DNA from: Herbaspirillum sp.
Lineage (GTDB): Bacteria; Pseudomonadota; Gammaproteobacteria; Burkholderiales; Burkholderiaceae_D
Assembly (NCBI GenBank): GCA_028291765.1
Contig: JAQGNR010000206.1
Location: forward strand, 1-47,475
Length of the DNA: 47,475 nt
Direction: 5' to 3'
Under the pieces are notes generated by a model. It made no database searches. It was given only the letters and a program-made list of their open reading frames with translations, and was not told the origin of the DNA. Position 1 is the first letter of the stretch. Each line of letters starts with the position of its first letter. Below are positions 18,084-26,517 of the stretch, in pieces. The position numbers were made by a program, and so were the translations under genes.

Positions 18084-20366
18084 TCAGTTACGGGAAAGCG
18101 TATCAGGCTTGTTGACTATCTGATAGCCTGGAATACTGCTGGTCAATGCATCCATCGGGTTGGAGCCAATTTTGGCAAAGCCATTGAGCTCCAGTTGAAT
18201 AAAGAAAGAGGTGGTGGCCTGCGCGCTCGATGTCGGCAGTCGTTGCGCAACGAGTCTGAACACCCAGCAATCGGCCCGATACTCCAATCCCGCCAAGCCT
18301 TCTGTGACGGTTTTGTCGGGAATCGAATAGTTCAGCCGGCCGACACCGTACCAACGGGCGCTCAGCGGCCATTGGCCGGACAAATCATACTGCTTCACGT
18401 CTTCAAGGACGCCGTTCGACCCGATAACCTGGTTGACTCTATCGAGACGGTAAGACAAATTCAGCACCTTTTTAGGCGCCGGCTCCCAACGCACGCCGTA
18501 ATCGGCCTGGACGAAGGTCGACAAACTCTGACTGTATCGCACCGCGTTGTCGACGCTAAGCTCGTTGGTAATCTGACCGGTGAGCCCCGCCAGCAAATCC
18601 GATTTGCTGCTCTGGGTAACAATCGCGCCAGGCAGTTCGACTTGCGGTTGCGCAAAATAAAAACGCTGTGCGAGGGCCACGCGCATGCGTTCCGTGCCGT
18701 TGCTTTCAATGAAACGCGATGTGGCGCCGAAAGTGATTTGATTGGCGTCGCTGATACGGTCGCGGCCTACGAAACGATTGTCGCTGAAAATAGATGAGAA
18801 ATTAAAATCTGCCAGCGCCGTATCGAATACGGGAAATTGGCTCTGATCACGAAACGGCGTGCGCAAATAATAGAGCCGCGGCTCGAAAGTTTGTGTCATC
18901 GAGCGACCGAAAAAATTGGCGTCGCGTTCGAATGTCAGTCCGCTGTCCACCGCGAAAGTGGGCGTCACGCGGTTCAGATCGACCGGCGCGCCCGGAACCT
19001 GATTGTTCAGACGATAGTTGGTCGCATCCATGGATACTGTCGGCGTCACATAATAGCTGGTGCCGAGAATCGGATAGGAAATCTTGGGCGTAATGGAAGT
19101 ACGATCGCCGCCGACCAGATTGGGGCTGGAGAAACGGGTAAATTCACCGGTCGTGCTCAGATCGAAACCGGCAACGTCCGAACGCGTTGCAGTAAATATA
19201 ATTTGCGGCACACGGTCATATGGCTGCGTGATCGGCAAAAGCGGGTCTTGCAGCACCTGATATTTCGCCACATGCGCCGTGACGTTCCAATAGGTGGCCG
19301 CGTATGAAGCGTACACATCGCGCAACAGCAAACGGTTCGAAACGCCGTCCAGCGTATTCGAAAAATCGGTCGGGTAATTATTGTCGGAAGCCTTGCTTAC
19401 ATTCCAGCCGTAACCGAAACCGTTTTTAAACTGCTGGGCATGCTCAAGAGTGAATGTATAACGCTGGGTATTGGTCAAATGATCGTTAATCCATTCGCCC
19501 GATACTTTACCCGAATAGTTGTCGCCGAGATAACGAGCAACCTCGCCTATCTGCAAACCCCGGCGGGCGATGTATTTTGGCGTCAGCATCAAATCACGGT
19601 TCGGCGCGATATTGAAATAATAGGGGATCGCCACTTCCATGCCGCCGGTGCTGGTCGCGCCGATTGTCGGCGCCAGCACACCGGATTTACGTGCATCCGA
19701 CAGCGGAAAATCCAGCCAGGGCGAACCGAAAATCGGCGTGTCTTTGAAATACACAATACCGTTGGTCATGGTGCCGACATCGCGGCCCTGATCCAGATCC
19801 AGCGTCTGGGATTTGATATACCAATCCGGCTCTATCGCCTCGCAAGTACTGTAAGTACTTTGCGTCAGCACCGACCGTTCACTGGATAGAAAATCGGCCC
19901 GCTGCGCATAGCCGCGCCCGCCGTTGGCATCCAGGACATAAGTAGGATTGGTGGCATACCCTTCGCCGGAATCGATATTGAGCACGACATGATCGCCGGT
20001 ATAGCGTGCAGTCAGGGTTTTCATCCAGACGCTGCCGGTCGCATCCACTTCATCCTTGATAATCCGGTAGATCGCCTTATCTGCCTTGACGATGGTATTG
20101 CCGCGAATCAGTTCAACGTCGCGATCGAGATCGACTTCCCGATCCGGGCGGCCGGTCATCTGCTCCGCTCTTACGGTCGTAGCCTCGTTGGCATCTTTGG
20201 CATCCTTGGCGCCGCTGGCCGGCTTGACGGCAGCCGCAGTATCATCCGTGCTCCCCGCACCAAGGGCCGTCTGAGCGAACACAGTCGTCGGTAATGTCGT
20301 CGAGGCCGACGTGACCACGACAAATGAGGTAAAAATACGAAACAATCGCCGGGAAGGAAATGACAC
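18084..20366 (-). CDS. lptD: LPS-assembly protein LptD
   Basis: LptD is the outer-membrane beta-barrel that, with the lipoprotein LptE, inserts lipopolysaccharide into the outer leaflet. The 760-residue protein has a signal region, an Ala-rich linker, an OstA-like periplasmic jellyroll (VRAEQMTGRPDREVDLDRDVELIRG, about 65-180) and a long barrel of aromatic strands. Only two cysteines are present, Cys175 (TYSTCEAIEPDW) and Cys700 (YRADCWVF). They align with the inter-domain disulfide partners, but E. coli has four; a simpler single disulfide is inferred. It heads lptD-surA-pdxA-ksgA and is divergent from amgK-murU, a layout also known in pseudomonads. Confidence 0.95.
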   Translation of the reverse strand: MSFPSRRLFRIFTSFVVVTSASTTLPTTVFAQTALGAGSTDDTAAAVKPASGAKDAKDANEATTVRAEQMTGRPDREVDLDRDVELIRGNTIVKADKAIYRIIKDEVDATGSVWMKTLTARYTGDHVVLNIDSGEGYATNPTYVLDANGGRGYAQRADFLSSERSVLTQSTYSTCEAIEPDWYIKSQTLDLDQGRDVGTMTNGIVYFKDTPIFGSPWLDFPLSDARKSGVLAPTIGATSTGGMEVAIPYYFNIAPNRDLMLTPKYIARRGLQIGEVARYLGDNYSGKVSGEWINDHLTNTQRYTFTLEHAQQFKNGFGYGWNVSKASDNNYPTDFSNTLDGVSNRLLLRDVYASYAATYWNVTAHVAKYQVLQDPLLPITQPYDRVPQIIFTATRSDVAGFDLSTTGEFTRFSSPNLVGGDRTSITPKISYPILGTSYYVTPTVSMDATNYRLNNQVPGAPVDLNRVTPTFAVDSGLTFERDANFFGRSMTQTFEPRLYYLRTPFRDQSQFPVFDTALADFNFSSIFSDNRFVGRDRISDANQITFGATSRFIESNGTERMRVALAQRFYFAQPQVELPGAIVTQSSKSDLLAGLTGQITNELSVDNAVRYSQSLSTFVQADYGVRWEPAPKKVLNLSYRLDRVNQVIGSNGVLEDVKQYDLSGQWPLSARWYGVGRLNYSIPDKTVTEGLAGLEYRADCWVFRLVAQRLPTSSAQATTSFFIQLELNGFAKIGSNPMDALTSSIPGYQIVNKPDTLSRN

Positions 20367-20453
20367 TGGACGCTACACCCTGAAATAGTTATTCAAACGC
20401 CCCTAACAGGCAGTTTTATGGAAAAACCCGCACTAAGCCAAGAATAAAACAAT

Positions 20454-20472
20454 GGAAGCACTGAGTGCTTCC
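20454..20472. promoter_or_regulatory. 19-bp perfect dyad between lptD and amgK
   Basis: GGAAGCACT-G-AGTGCTTCC is a perfect inverted repeat with a one-base centre, in the divergent intergenic region. TTATTATAT just downstream (about 20486-20494) could be an amgK -10 region, so the dyad would sit around -35 to -15. No T-run follows it, so an operator is more likely than a terminator. This is inference from position and symmetry only. Confidence 0.45.
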
Positions 20473-20503
20473 TGAAAATAATCCCTTATTATATGGGAAC
20501 TCC

Positions 20504-21562
20504 ATGCCCTTAAACGATTTACTCAGGCCGTCCATGTCTTTAAATACCGATTCCACCGATCTTCGCTTGACGCAATTGCAGCAATGGCTTAGCGCCATCG
20601 ATACCCCGAAGCTGGCGATCGCTTCATTGCGCCCGGCCTCGGCCGACGCCAGTTTTCGGCGTTATTTCCGTGTAAACACAGAAACCGGCGGCACGCTGAT
20701 TGTAATGGATGCCCCGCCGCCGCAGGAAGATGTAAAACCGTTTATCCATGTGGCCGACCTGTTCGGCGCCACCGGGGTCTCGGTGCCGCAGATTCTGGCG
20801 CAAGACGTGGCACTCGGCTTTTTGCTGCTGTCCGATCTCGGTTCGACGACTTATCTAAATCAACTCAATAGCGACACCGCGCACAAACTATACATCGACG
20901 CAATCGATGCCCTGATCCTGCTGCAAACCCAAAGCAAGCCGGAGGCGCTGCCGCCCTACGATCGCACTTTGCTGCTACGCGAACTGCAACTATTTCCCGA
21001 CTGGTATATCGGACAGCATCTGAAACTGACGCTGGACGATGAGCAAACGGCATCCCTGAACAAAGTATTCGAAATGCTGCTGGCCAATAATCTGGCGCAA
21101 CCGCAAGTCTATGTGCATCGCGATTACCATTCACGCAATCTGATGGTGCTGCCGGCCGGCAATCCCGGCATTCTCGACTTTCAGGATGCCGTTTTCGGAC
21201 CGATTACCTACGATCTGGTATCGCTGCTGCGCGATGCCTATGTGCAATGGGATGAAGCTATGGTGCTCGACTGGATGATCCGCTATTGGGAACGCGCAAA
21301 AAAGGCCGGATTGCCGGTCAATCCCGATATCGATGCGTTTTACCGCGATTTCGAATTCATGGGCCTGCAACGCCATCTGAAAATAATCGGTATTTTTTCA
21401 CGGCTGGCCTATCGCGACGGCAAAGACGCTTATCTACGCGACATTCCGTTGGTCATGGAATACGCCCTCAAGACCGCGCGCCGCTACAGCGCATTGATTC
21501 CGCTGGTGAGACTGCTCGAAAAACTGGAAAACAACGCGCCGCAGGTCGGCTACACGTTTTAA
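20504..21562 (+). CDS. amgK: N-acetylmuramate/N-acetylglucosamine anomeric kinase AmgK
   Basis: AmgK phosphorylates recycled MurNAc at C1, feeding MurU and bypassing de novo UDP-MurNAc synthesis. The protein is an aminoglycoside-phosphotransferase-fold kinase of 352 residues from this start. VYVHRDYHSRNLM supplies the catalytic loop (Asp207, Asn212), and ILDFQDAVFGP the metal-binding Asp225. LRPASADASFRRYFRV is the typical N-terminal strand pair. The specific call over a generic phosphotransferase rests on murU directly downstream and on divergence from lptD, as described for pseudomonads. The ATG at 20504 has GGGAAC upstream; an ATG at 20534 and a GTG at 20465 are alternatives. Confidence 0.85.
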   Translation: MPLNDLLRPSMSLNTDSTDLRLTQLQQWLSAIDTPKLAIASLRPASADASFRRYFRVNTETGGTLIVMDAPPPQEDVKPFIHVADLFGATGVSVPQILAQDVALGFLLLSDLGSTTYLNQLNSDTAHKLYIDAIDALILLQTQSKPEALPPYDRTLLLRELQLFPDWYIGQHLKLTLDDEQTASLNKVFEMLLANNLAQPQVYVHRDYHSRNLMVLPAGNPGILDFQDAVFGPITYDLVSLLRDAYVQWDEAMVLDWMIRYWERAKKAGLPVNPDIDAFYRDFEFMGLQRHLKIIGIFSRLAYRDGKDAYLRDIPLVMEYALKTARRYSALIPLVRLLEKLENNAPQVGYTF

Positions 21563-21575
21563 TGAAGGTAATAAT

Positions 21576-22301
21576 ATGAAGGCGATGATCCTGGCCGCCG
21601 GCCGTGGGGAACGGATGCGGCCGCTGACCGATAACTGTCCAAAACCGTTGCTGAAGGTACGCGGCCGGCCACTGATCGTTTGGCAAATCCTGAGTCTGGT
21701 GCGCGCCGGCATCACCGAAATCGTCATCAATCACGCGCATCTGGGCCATATGATTGAAGCCGCGCTGGGCGACGGCGCGCAATTCGGTGCGCAAATCCAG
21801 TATTCGCCGGAAGGCGCCGCGCTTGAGACTGCCGGCGGGATTGCGCAAGCCCGCCATTTGCTCGGCGAGCAACCGTTTCTGGTATTGTCCGGCGATATTT
21901 TTTGTCCCCATTTCAATTACGAGCAGGTATTGAATACGCTGGAAGACAAGGATATGTGGGGTAATCCATGGCCGCTGGGAGAACGCGATATGGCATGGCT
22001 TTATCTCGTCAAAAATCCGGAACATCATCCGCAAGGCGACTTCGCCCTGCACAACTTCAGCCTCGCCAATCAGGGCGAGACGTTATGGACGTATGCCAAT
22101 ATCGGCGTGTATCGCCCCGAAATGTTCGATGGCATCGAACCCGGCACCCATGCCAAACTGGGACCTTTGCTACATAAATATGTCGATCGCGGTCTATTGG
22201 GCGGCGAAGTATATCGGGGCCAATGGACCAACGTCGGTACGACCGAACAACTGGCGCAATTGAATGCGCCGCTCACCACGCCTACCACGCTCACCAATTA
22301 A
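21576..22301 (+). CDS. murU: N-acetylmuramate-1-phosphate uridylyltransferase MurU
   Basis: MurU joins MurNAc-1-phosphate and UTP to UDP-MurNAc in the anabolic recycling route, which confers intrinsic fosfomycin tolerance where present. The 241-residue protein has the nucleotidyltransferase signature MILAAGRGERMRPLTDNCPKP at its N-terminus, VLSGDIFC (metal-binding Asp, about 106-113) and the WTNVGTTEQL closing motif. It starts 13 bases after amgK, with a poor ribosome site (GGTAATAAT), suggesting coupling. A generic sugar-1-phosphate nucleotidyltransferase is the alternative, but the amgK neighbour favours MurU. Confidence 0.88.
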   Translation: MKAMILAAGRGERMRPLTDNCPKPLLKVRGRPLIVWQILSLVRAGITEIVINHAHLGHMIEAALGDGAQFGAQIQYSPEGAALETAGGIAQARHLLGEQPFLVLSGDIFCPHFNYEQVLNTLEDKDMWGNPWPLGERDMAWLYLVKNPEHHPQGDFALHNFSLANQGETLWTYANIGVYRPEMFDGIEPGTHAKLGPLLHKYVDRGLLGGEVYRGQWTNVGTTEQLAQLNAPLTTPTTLTN

Positions 22302-22316
22302 CTACCCGGATATCCC

Positions 22317-23657
22317 ATGAAACCATATTCCACCCGTCGCGCCCGCTTGTTGGCCCAAATGCAGGCTCAGGGCGGCGGCGTTGCCATCATTCCCACCGCG
22401 CCGGAAGTCATGCGCAATCGCGACGCCGATTATCCGTATCGCCACGACAGCTATTTTTACTATCTGTCCGGCTTTACCGAGCCCGAGGCGGTGCTGGTGC
22501 TGATCGCCGGTAAAGAAAACAAATCCATTTTATTTTGCCGCGACAAAAATCTGGAACGTGAAATCTGGGATGGTTTCCGTTACGGCCCCGCCGTCGCGCG
22601 CGAAAAATTCGGCTTCGATGCGGCGTTTGCGGTCGAGCAACTGGATCGGGAAATGCCCGGCTTGCTGCCCGATACAGGGACGATCTTTTACACCTTGGGC
22701 CAAAACGCAAAGCGCGATGCGCAGTTGCAAAACTGGCTGCAAAGCGTGCGTAATCTGGCGCGCAGCGGGGTGGAAGCGCCGGCTGGCATTTACGACGTGC
22801 AACGCTTGCTGGATCAGATGCGGCTGATCAAGGACGACGACGAAATTGCAGCCATGCGCCGCGCCGGCGAAATTTCCGCCGCGGCGCACTGCCGGGTGAT
22901 GCGCATGTCGCGCCCCGGATTGCGCGAATATCAACTGGAAGCGGAGCTGTTGCACGAATTCCGCTATAACGGCGCGCAGGCCCCGGCCTATGGATCGATC
23001 GTCGCCACCGGCGCCAATGCCTGCGTATTGCATTACCAGGCCAGCGACGCCGAATTAAAAGATGGCGATCTGGTGCTCATCGATGCCGGCTGCGAATTCG
23101 ACAGCTACGCGGCCGATATCACCCGTACCTTCCCGGCCAACGGCAAGTTCACCGGCCCGCAGAAGACCTTATATGAAATCGTATTGGCGTCACAGACTGC
23201 CGCGATTGCAGCGACCCGTCCGGGCCGGCACTTCATGGATGGTCATGACGCAGCGGTGCGCGTACTCACCCAAGGCATGCTCGACACCGGCCTGCTCGAC
23301 GCCAACAAGACCGGCAATGTCGACGACGCCATCGCCGCAGGCGCATACCGCCAGTTTTACATGCATCGCACCGGCCATTGGCTGGGCATGGATGTGCATG
23401 ACGTGGGCGATTACCGCGACGCAGAACCGGCAGTGGCCGGCACCGAACGGGCATGGCGCACGCTGGAGCCCGGTATGGTGGTCACGGTCGAACCCGGTAT
23501 TTATGTGCGGCCGGCAGCCGATGTGCCGGAACAATTCTGGAATATCGGCATACGCATCGAAGACGATGCGCTGGTGACGCCGGACGGTTGCAGCATACTC
23601 AGCAAGGCCGTGCCGAATACGGTCGCCGAGATCGAAGCGTTGATGCGGCATGGCTGA
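22317..23657 (+). CDS. pepP: Xaa-Pro aminopeptidase (aminopeptidase P)
   Basis: PepP releases N-terminal residues next to proline; it is a dinuclear manganese enzyme of the pita-bread fold. This 446-residue protein has an N-terminal domain ending near residue 165 and a catalytic domain with metal ligands Asp256 (LIDAGCEFD), Asp267 (ADITRTFP), His354 (HRTGHWLGMDVHD), Glu392 (VTVEPGIY) and Glu415 (GIRIEDD). Length and motifs match E. coli PepP. It begins 15 bases after murU and overlaps the next gene by eight bases, as in the widespread pepP-ubiH pair. Confidence 0.95.
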   Translation: MKPYSTRRARLLAQMQAQGGGVAIIPTAPEVMRNRDADYPYRHDSYFYYLSGFTEPEAVLVLIAGKENKSILFCRDKNLEREIWDGFRYGPAVAREKFGFDAAFAVEQLDREMPGLLPDTGTIFYTLGQNAKRDAQLQNWLQSVRNLARSGVEAPAGIYDVQRLLDQMRLIKDDDEIAAMRRAGEISAAAHCRVMRMSRPGLREYQLEAELLHEFRYNGAQAPAYGSIVATGANACVLHYQASDAELKDGDLVLIDAGCEFDSYAADITRTFPANGKFTGPQKTLYEIVLASQTAAIAATRPGRHFMDGHDAAVRVLTQGMLDTGLLDANKTGNVDDAIAAGAYRQFYMHRTGHWLGMDVHDVGDYRDAEPAVAGTERAWRTLEPGMVVTVEPGIYVRPAADVPEQFWNIGIRIEDDALVTPDGCSILSKAVPNTVAEIEALMRHG

Positions 23658-24837
23658 AGCCAACGCAATGGCCACAGCGGCCGGAGTAGCCGGAGTAGCC
23701 GATTATCAGATACTGATTTGCGGCGCGGGCCCAGTCGGGCTGAGCGCGGCGGCATTGCTGATCGCGCGCGGCGTGGCGCCGGCCGGCATTGCACTCATCG
23801 ATGCCAAAACGCTGACGCAAACCGCTGCCGATCCGCGTTCGATCGCGCTGTCGTATGGCAGCCGGCAAATTCTCCAGCAAATCGGCGCATGGCCGATCGC
23901 CAGCAATCCGATTGAACAAATCCATGTATCGCGCCGCGGACATTTCGGCCGCACCTTGATCGATAGCGTCGATTACGCACTGCCTGCGCTGGGTTATGTC
24001 ACCCGCTACGGCAATCTGGTTACCGCGCTGGCCGCCTCGCTAAAGCGCCTGGCACCGACCATCTTAAGACCGGCGCGGATCGTCGCGATGAGCGAGGATG
24101 AGGACGCTGTTTCGATCCGCCTCGACGACGGCAGGCAATTGCGCGCGCCGATTGCCGTGCAATGCGAAGGGGGTCTTTATACGGAACAAACCGCCAAGGC
24201 GCGTCAACGCACTTACGATCAGACGGCGATCGTGGCGCAGGTGCATGTCGGCGCACCGATGCCGCTGCGCGCGTTCGAATGCTTTACTGCCGAAGGGCCG
24301 CTGGCCTTGTTGCCGCAAGACGATGGTTATGCGCTGGTCTGGTGTGTTCGGCCTGCGCGTGCACAAATTTTAGTGACCTTGTCGGACGTCGATTTCCTGC
24401 GCGAACTCGATACCGCATTCGGCACGCGCCTGGGACGCTTCACCAAAGTTTCCGCCCGCAACAGTTATCCACTCGGCCTGAATGCGGAACCGGCGCCGTC
24501 GGCACGCATCGCGGCCATCGGCAATGCCGCGCAAACCCTGCATCCGGTGGCAGGCCAGGGCCTGAATCTGGGCCTGCGCGATGCGACCAATCTGGCGCGT
24601 CTGCTGGCGCAGCACAATACGCCCGCAAGCTTGCGGCAATTCAATGCGCAACGCCGCGCCGATCGCCGCAGTACGGTAGGATTGACCGATTTGATGGCCA
24701 CCATATTTGCCCAAGCACCGGGCGGCGCCTTTGGCGCTCTGCCGCAAATGCTGCTGGGCGTAGGCCTGGGCCTGATCGACGGCATACCGCCGATCAAACG
24801 TTTACTGGCCGAACAGATGATGTTCGGACGTCGCTGA
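23650..24837 (+). CDS. ubiH: UbiH/UbiF-family FAD-dependent ubiquinone hydroxylase
   Basis: This 395-residue flavoprotein monooxygenase hydroxylates the ring of a ubiquinone precursor. The FAD dinucleotide motif is GAGPVG (25-30) and the second FAD motif is GNAAQTLHPVAGQGLNLGLRD in the C-terminal third; the usual GD(A)AH is here GNAAQ, where Asn replaces the common Asp. It overlaps pepP by eight bases. Position next to pepP suggests UbiH, but UbiF- and UbiI-type enzymes cannot be told apart from sequence by eye, and betaproteobacterial hydroxylases can have broad positions of attack. An in-frame ATG at 23668 is an alternative start. Confidence 0.82.
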   Translation: MAEANAMATAAGVAGVADYQILICGAGPVGLSAAALLIARGVAPAGIALIDAKTLTQTAADPRSIALSYGSRQILQQIGAWPIASNPIEQIHVSRRGHFGRTLIDSVDYALPALGYVTRYGNLVTALAASLKRLAPTILRPARIVAMSEDEDAVSIRLDDGRQLRAPIAVQCEGGLYTEQTAKARQRTYDQTAIVAQVHVGAPMPLRAFECFTAEGPLALLPQDDGYALVWCVRPARAQILVTLSDVDFLRELDTAFGTRLGRFTKVSARNSYPLGLNAEPAPSARIAAIGNAAQTLHPVAGQGLNLGLRDATNLARLLAQHNTPASLRQFNAQRRADRRSTVGLTDLMATIFAQAPGGAFGALPQMLLGVGLGLIDGIPPIKRLLAEQMMFGRR

Positions 24838-24906
24838 TATTTCCAGTCTTCCCGGTTTCCCGGCGCTTCACCGGTCCCTTGTGCACTGCTCACCGGAGTA
24901 CATCGA

Positions 24907-25554
24907 ATGAAACAAGATCCGCGCTTCCCCAATCTATTTATCCTGAATCACCCGCTGATCCAGCATAAGCTCAGCCATATGCGCGACAAGCACACCTCGA
25001 CCCGGACTTTCCGTGATCTGCTGCGCGAAATCACGCTGTTGATGGGTTATGAAATCACGCGCGATCTGCCGTTGACGACTGAGTCCATCGAAACGCCGAT
25101 GGTGACTTTCGACGCCCCGGTCATCGCCGGCCGTAAGCTCGCTGTAGTGCCGGTGCTGCGGGCCGGCATCGGCATGAGCGACGGCTTGCTGGAGTTGATT
25201 CCATCGGCGCGGGTCGGTCACATCGGCGTCTATCGCAACATCGACCATCAGCCGGTGGAGTATTTTGTACGGCTGCCGGATCTGCAGGATCGCACCATGA
25301 TTTTGTGCGATCCGATGGTGGCGACCGGCAATTCGGCCGTGTACGCAATCGATGTCTTGAAAAAACGCGGCGTACCGGGCAATCGGATTATTTTTGTTGC
25401 GCTGGTTGCCGCGCCCGAAGGCGTGACGACCTTTCAGAATGCGCATCCGGACGTCAAGTTATATATCGCCGCGCTGGATTCGCATTTGAATGAGCACGCG
25501 TATATTGTGCCGGGGCTGGGGGATGCGGGGGATCGGATTTTTGGGACCCGGTAA
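24907..25554 (+). CDS. upp: Uracil phosphoribosyltransferase
   Basis: Upp salvages uracil with PRPP to UMP in the cytoplasm. The protein has 215 residues. It starts [26 protein letters not shown], and the PRPP-binding loop is [15 protein letters not shown] (about 136-150), with Asn where many homologues have Gly (ATGGSA). [14 protein letters not shown] closes the protein as in the family. GGAG precedes the ATG. It follows ubiH by 69 bases on the same strand and converges with rsuA across a REP-like repeat. Confidence 0.95.
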   Translation: MKQDPRFPNLFILNHPLIQHKLSHMRDKHTSTRTFRDLLREITLLMGYEITRDLPLTTESIETPMVTFDAPVIAGRKLAVVPVLRAGIGMSDGLLELIPSARVGHIGVYRNIDHQPVEYFVRLPDLQDRTMILCDPMVATGNSAVYAIDVLKKRGVPGNRIIFVALVAAPEGVTTFQNAHPDVKLYIAALDSHLNEHAYIVPGLGDAGDRIFGTR

Positions 25555-25570
25555 GTAAAGTCTGAAACGA

Positions 25571-25636
25571 TTTCCTTAAATTTTTCAAAAATCCCCGTTC
25601 GTCCTGAGTAGGGCAAAGCCCGTATCGAAGGATCAC
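25571..25636. repeat. REP-like palindromic repeat between upp and rsuA
   Basis: The core CCCGTTCGTCCTGAGTAGGG continues with AAAGCCCGTATCGAAGGATCAC (25594-25636). The A+T-rich bases before it (CCTTAAATTTTTCAAAAA) also resemble 46124-46140, so the repeat extends to about 25571. It lies between two convergent genes. Related units occur at 46076-46211. Confidence 0.8.
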
Positions 25637-25660
25637 ATCAACAGGTGAAACTTAAAGGAT

Positions 25661-26383
25661 TTAAAGGTTCCCGGCCGTCAATAGACGCAGTTGTTCCGGC
25701 GTCAAATAACACCATTGCCCGATGTCCAGATCCAGCGCTTCCAGCCTCAGCGCGCCGATTGCCGTGCGCTGCAGCGCCGAGCAATGATTCCCCGCCGCCG
25801 CCAGCATCCGCTTGACCTGATGATATTTGCCCTGCTCCAGAATAATCTCCAGCAGATGCGTGTCGATCTGGCGACAGCTTATCGCCGCCAGCGGCGCAGG
25901 CTCGTCATGCAGTTGCACGCCGGCCAATAATTGCGCGATCAATTCCGGCGTTACCGCATCGTGCGTCGTGGCCTGATACACCTTCGGAATATGATGCTTC
26001 GGCGACGACTGCGCATGAATGAATTTGCCGTCGTCCGACATCAATAACAAACCGGTCGTATCGTGATCCAGGCGTCCCACCGGTTGCAAATCGCGCCAAC
26101 CGAATTCCTCCGGCAAAATCGTCAGTACGCCGGGATGATGGCTAGGCTTGCGCGAGCATTCGAAGTCGGCCGGCTTGTTCAGCGCGATATACAACTGCGC
26201 ACGGTAAGTCCATTCTTCGCCGAACAAGGTAAAGACCAGACCATCCAGGTCCGGCGTCGCGCGGTAATCGGTTACGACTTCTCCGGCAATCGCGACTTCG
26301 CCGTCATCGATTAATTGCCGGCAATATTTGCGCGTGCCGACGCCCTGCGATTGCAGAATGCGGTCCAGGGTGAGTTTTGCCAT
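25661..26383 (-). CDS. rsuA: 16S rRNA pseudouridine(516) synthase RsuA-type
   Basis: The enzyme isomerises a uridine in 16S rRNA, position 516 if it is true RsuA. The 240-residue protein has an S4-like RNA-binding start (LDRILQSQGVGTRKYCRQLI, about 6-25) and the catalytic GRLDHDTTGLLL with Asp106. The PKVYQ and YHQVKRMLAA segments are also conserved in the RsuA/RluE group. The frame is open 25 codons further upstream, but that would run through the transhydrogenase terminator at 26421-26454, so I start at the ATG at 26383. The subfamily (RsuA versus RluE or RluF) is inferred. Confidence 0.88.
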   Translation of the reverse strand: MAKLTLDRILQSQGVGTRKYCRQLIDDGEVAIAGEVVTDYRATPDLDGLVFTLFGEEWTYRAQLYIALNKPADFECSRKPSHHPGVLTILPEEFGWRDLQPVGRLDHDTTGLLLMSDDGKFIHAQSSPKHHIPKVYQATTHDAVTPELIAQLLAGVQLHDEPAPLAAISCRQIDTHLLEIILEQGKYHQVKRMLAAAGNHCSALQRTAIGALRLEALDLDIGQWCYLTPEQLRLLTAGNL

Positions 26384-26420
26384 AAAGCTTTTACTATTCA
26401 GAATAAATGCATCAATCAAT

Positions 26421-26454
26421 AAAAAGGCCGCATCCTTTCGGACGCGGCCTTTTT
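26421..26454 (-). terminator. Terminator of the pnt operon
   Basis: AAAAAGGCCGC and GCGGCCTTTTT form a strong stem (with one mismatch before TCC/GGA and a TTTC loop), flanked by A- and T-runs. It lies 64 bases after the pntB stop on the minus strand and ahead of the rsuA start; the symmetry would let it work in both directions. Confidence 0.85.
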
Positions 26455-26517
26455 GCAATTCCGGGCGAATGCGCTAAAAATCAGAGGCATTCAGCGCCGC
26501 ACCATTGCCGCAGCGCG

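Noticed and set aside
26384..26458. N-terminal extension of rsuA
   Set aside because: It would translate through the pnt terminator hairpin and has no similarity to family N-termini.
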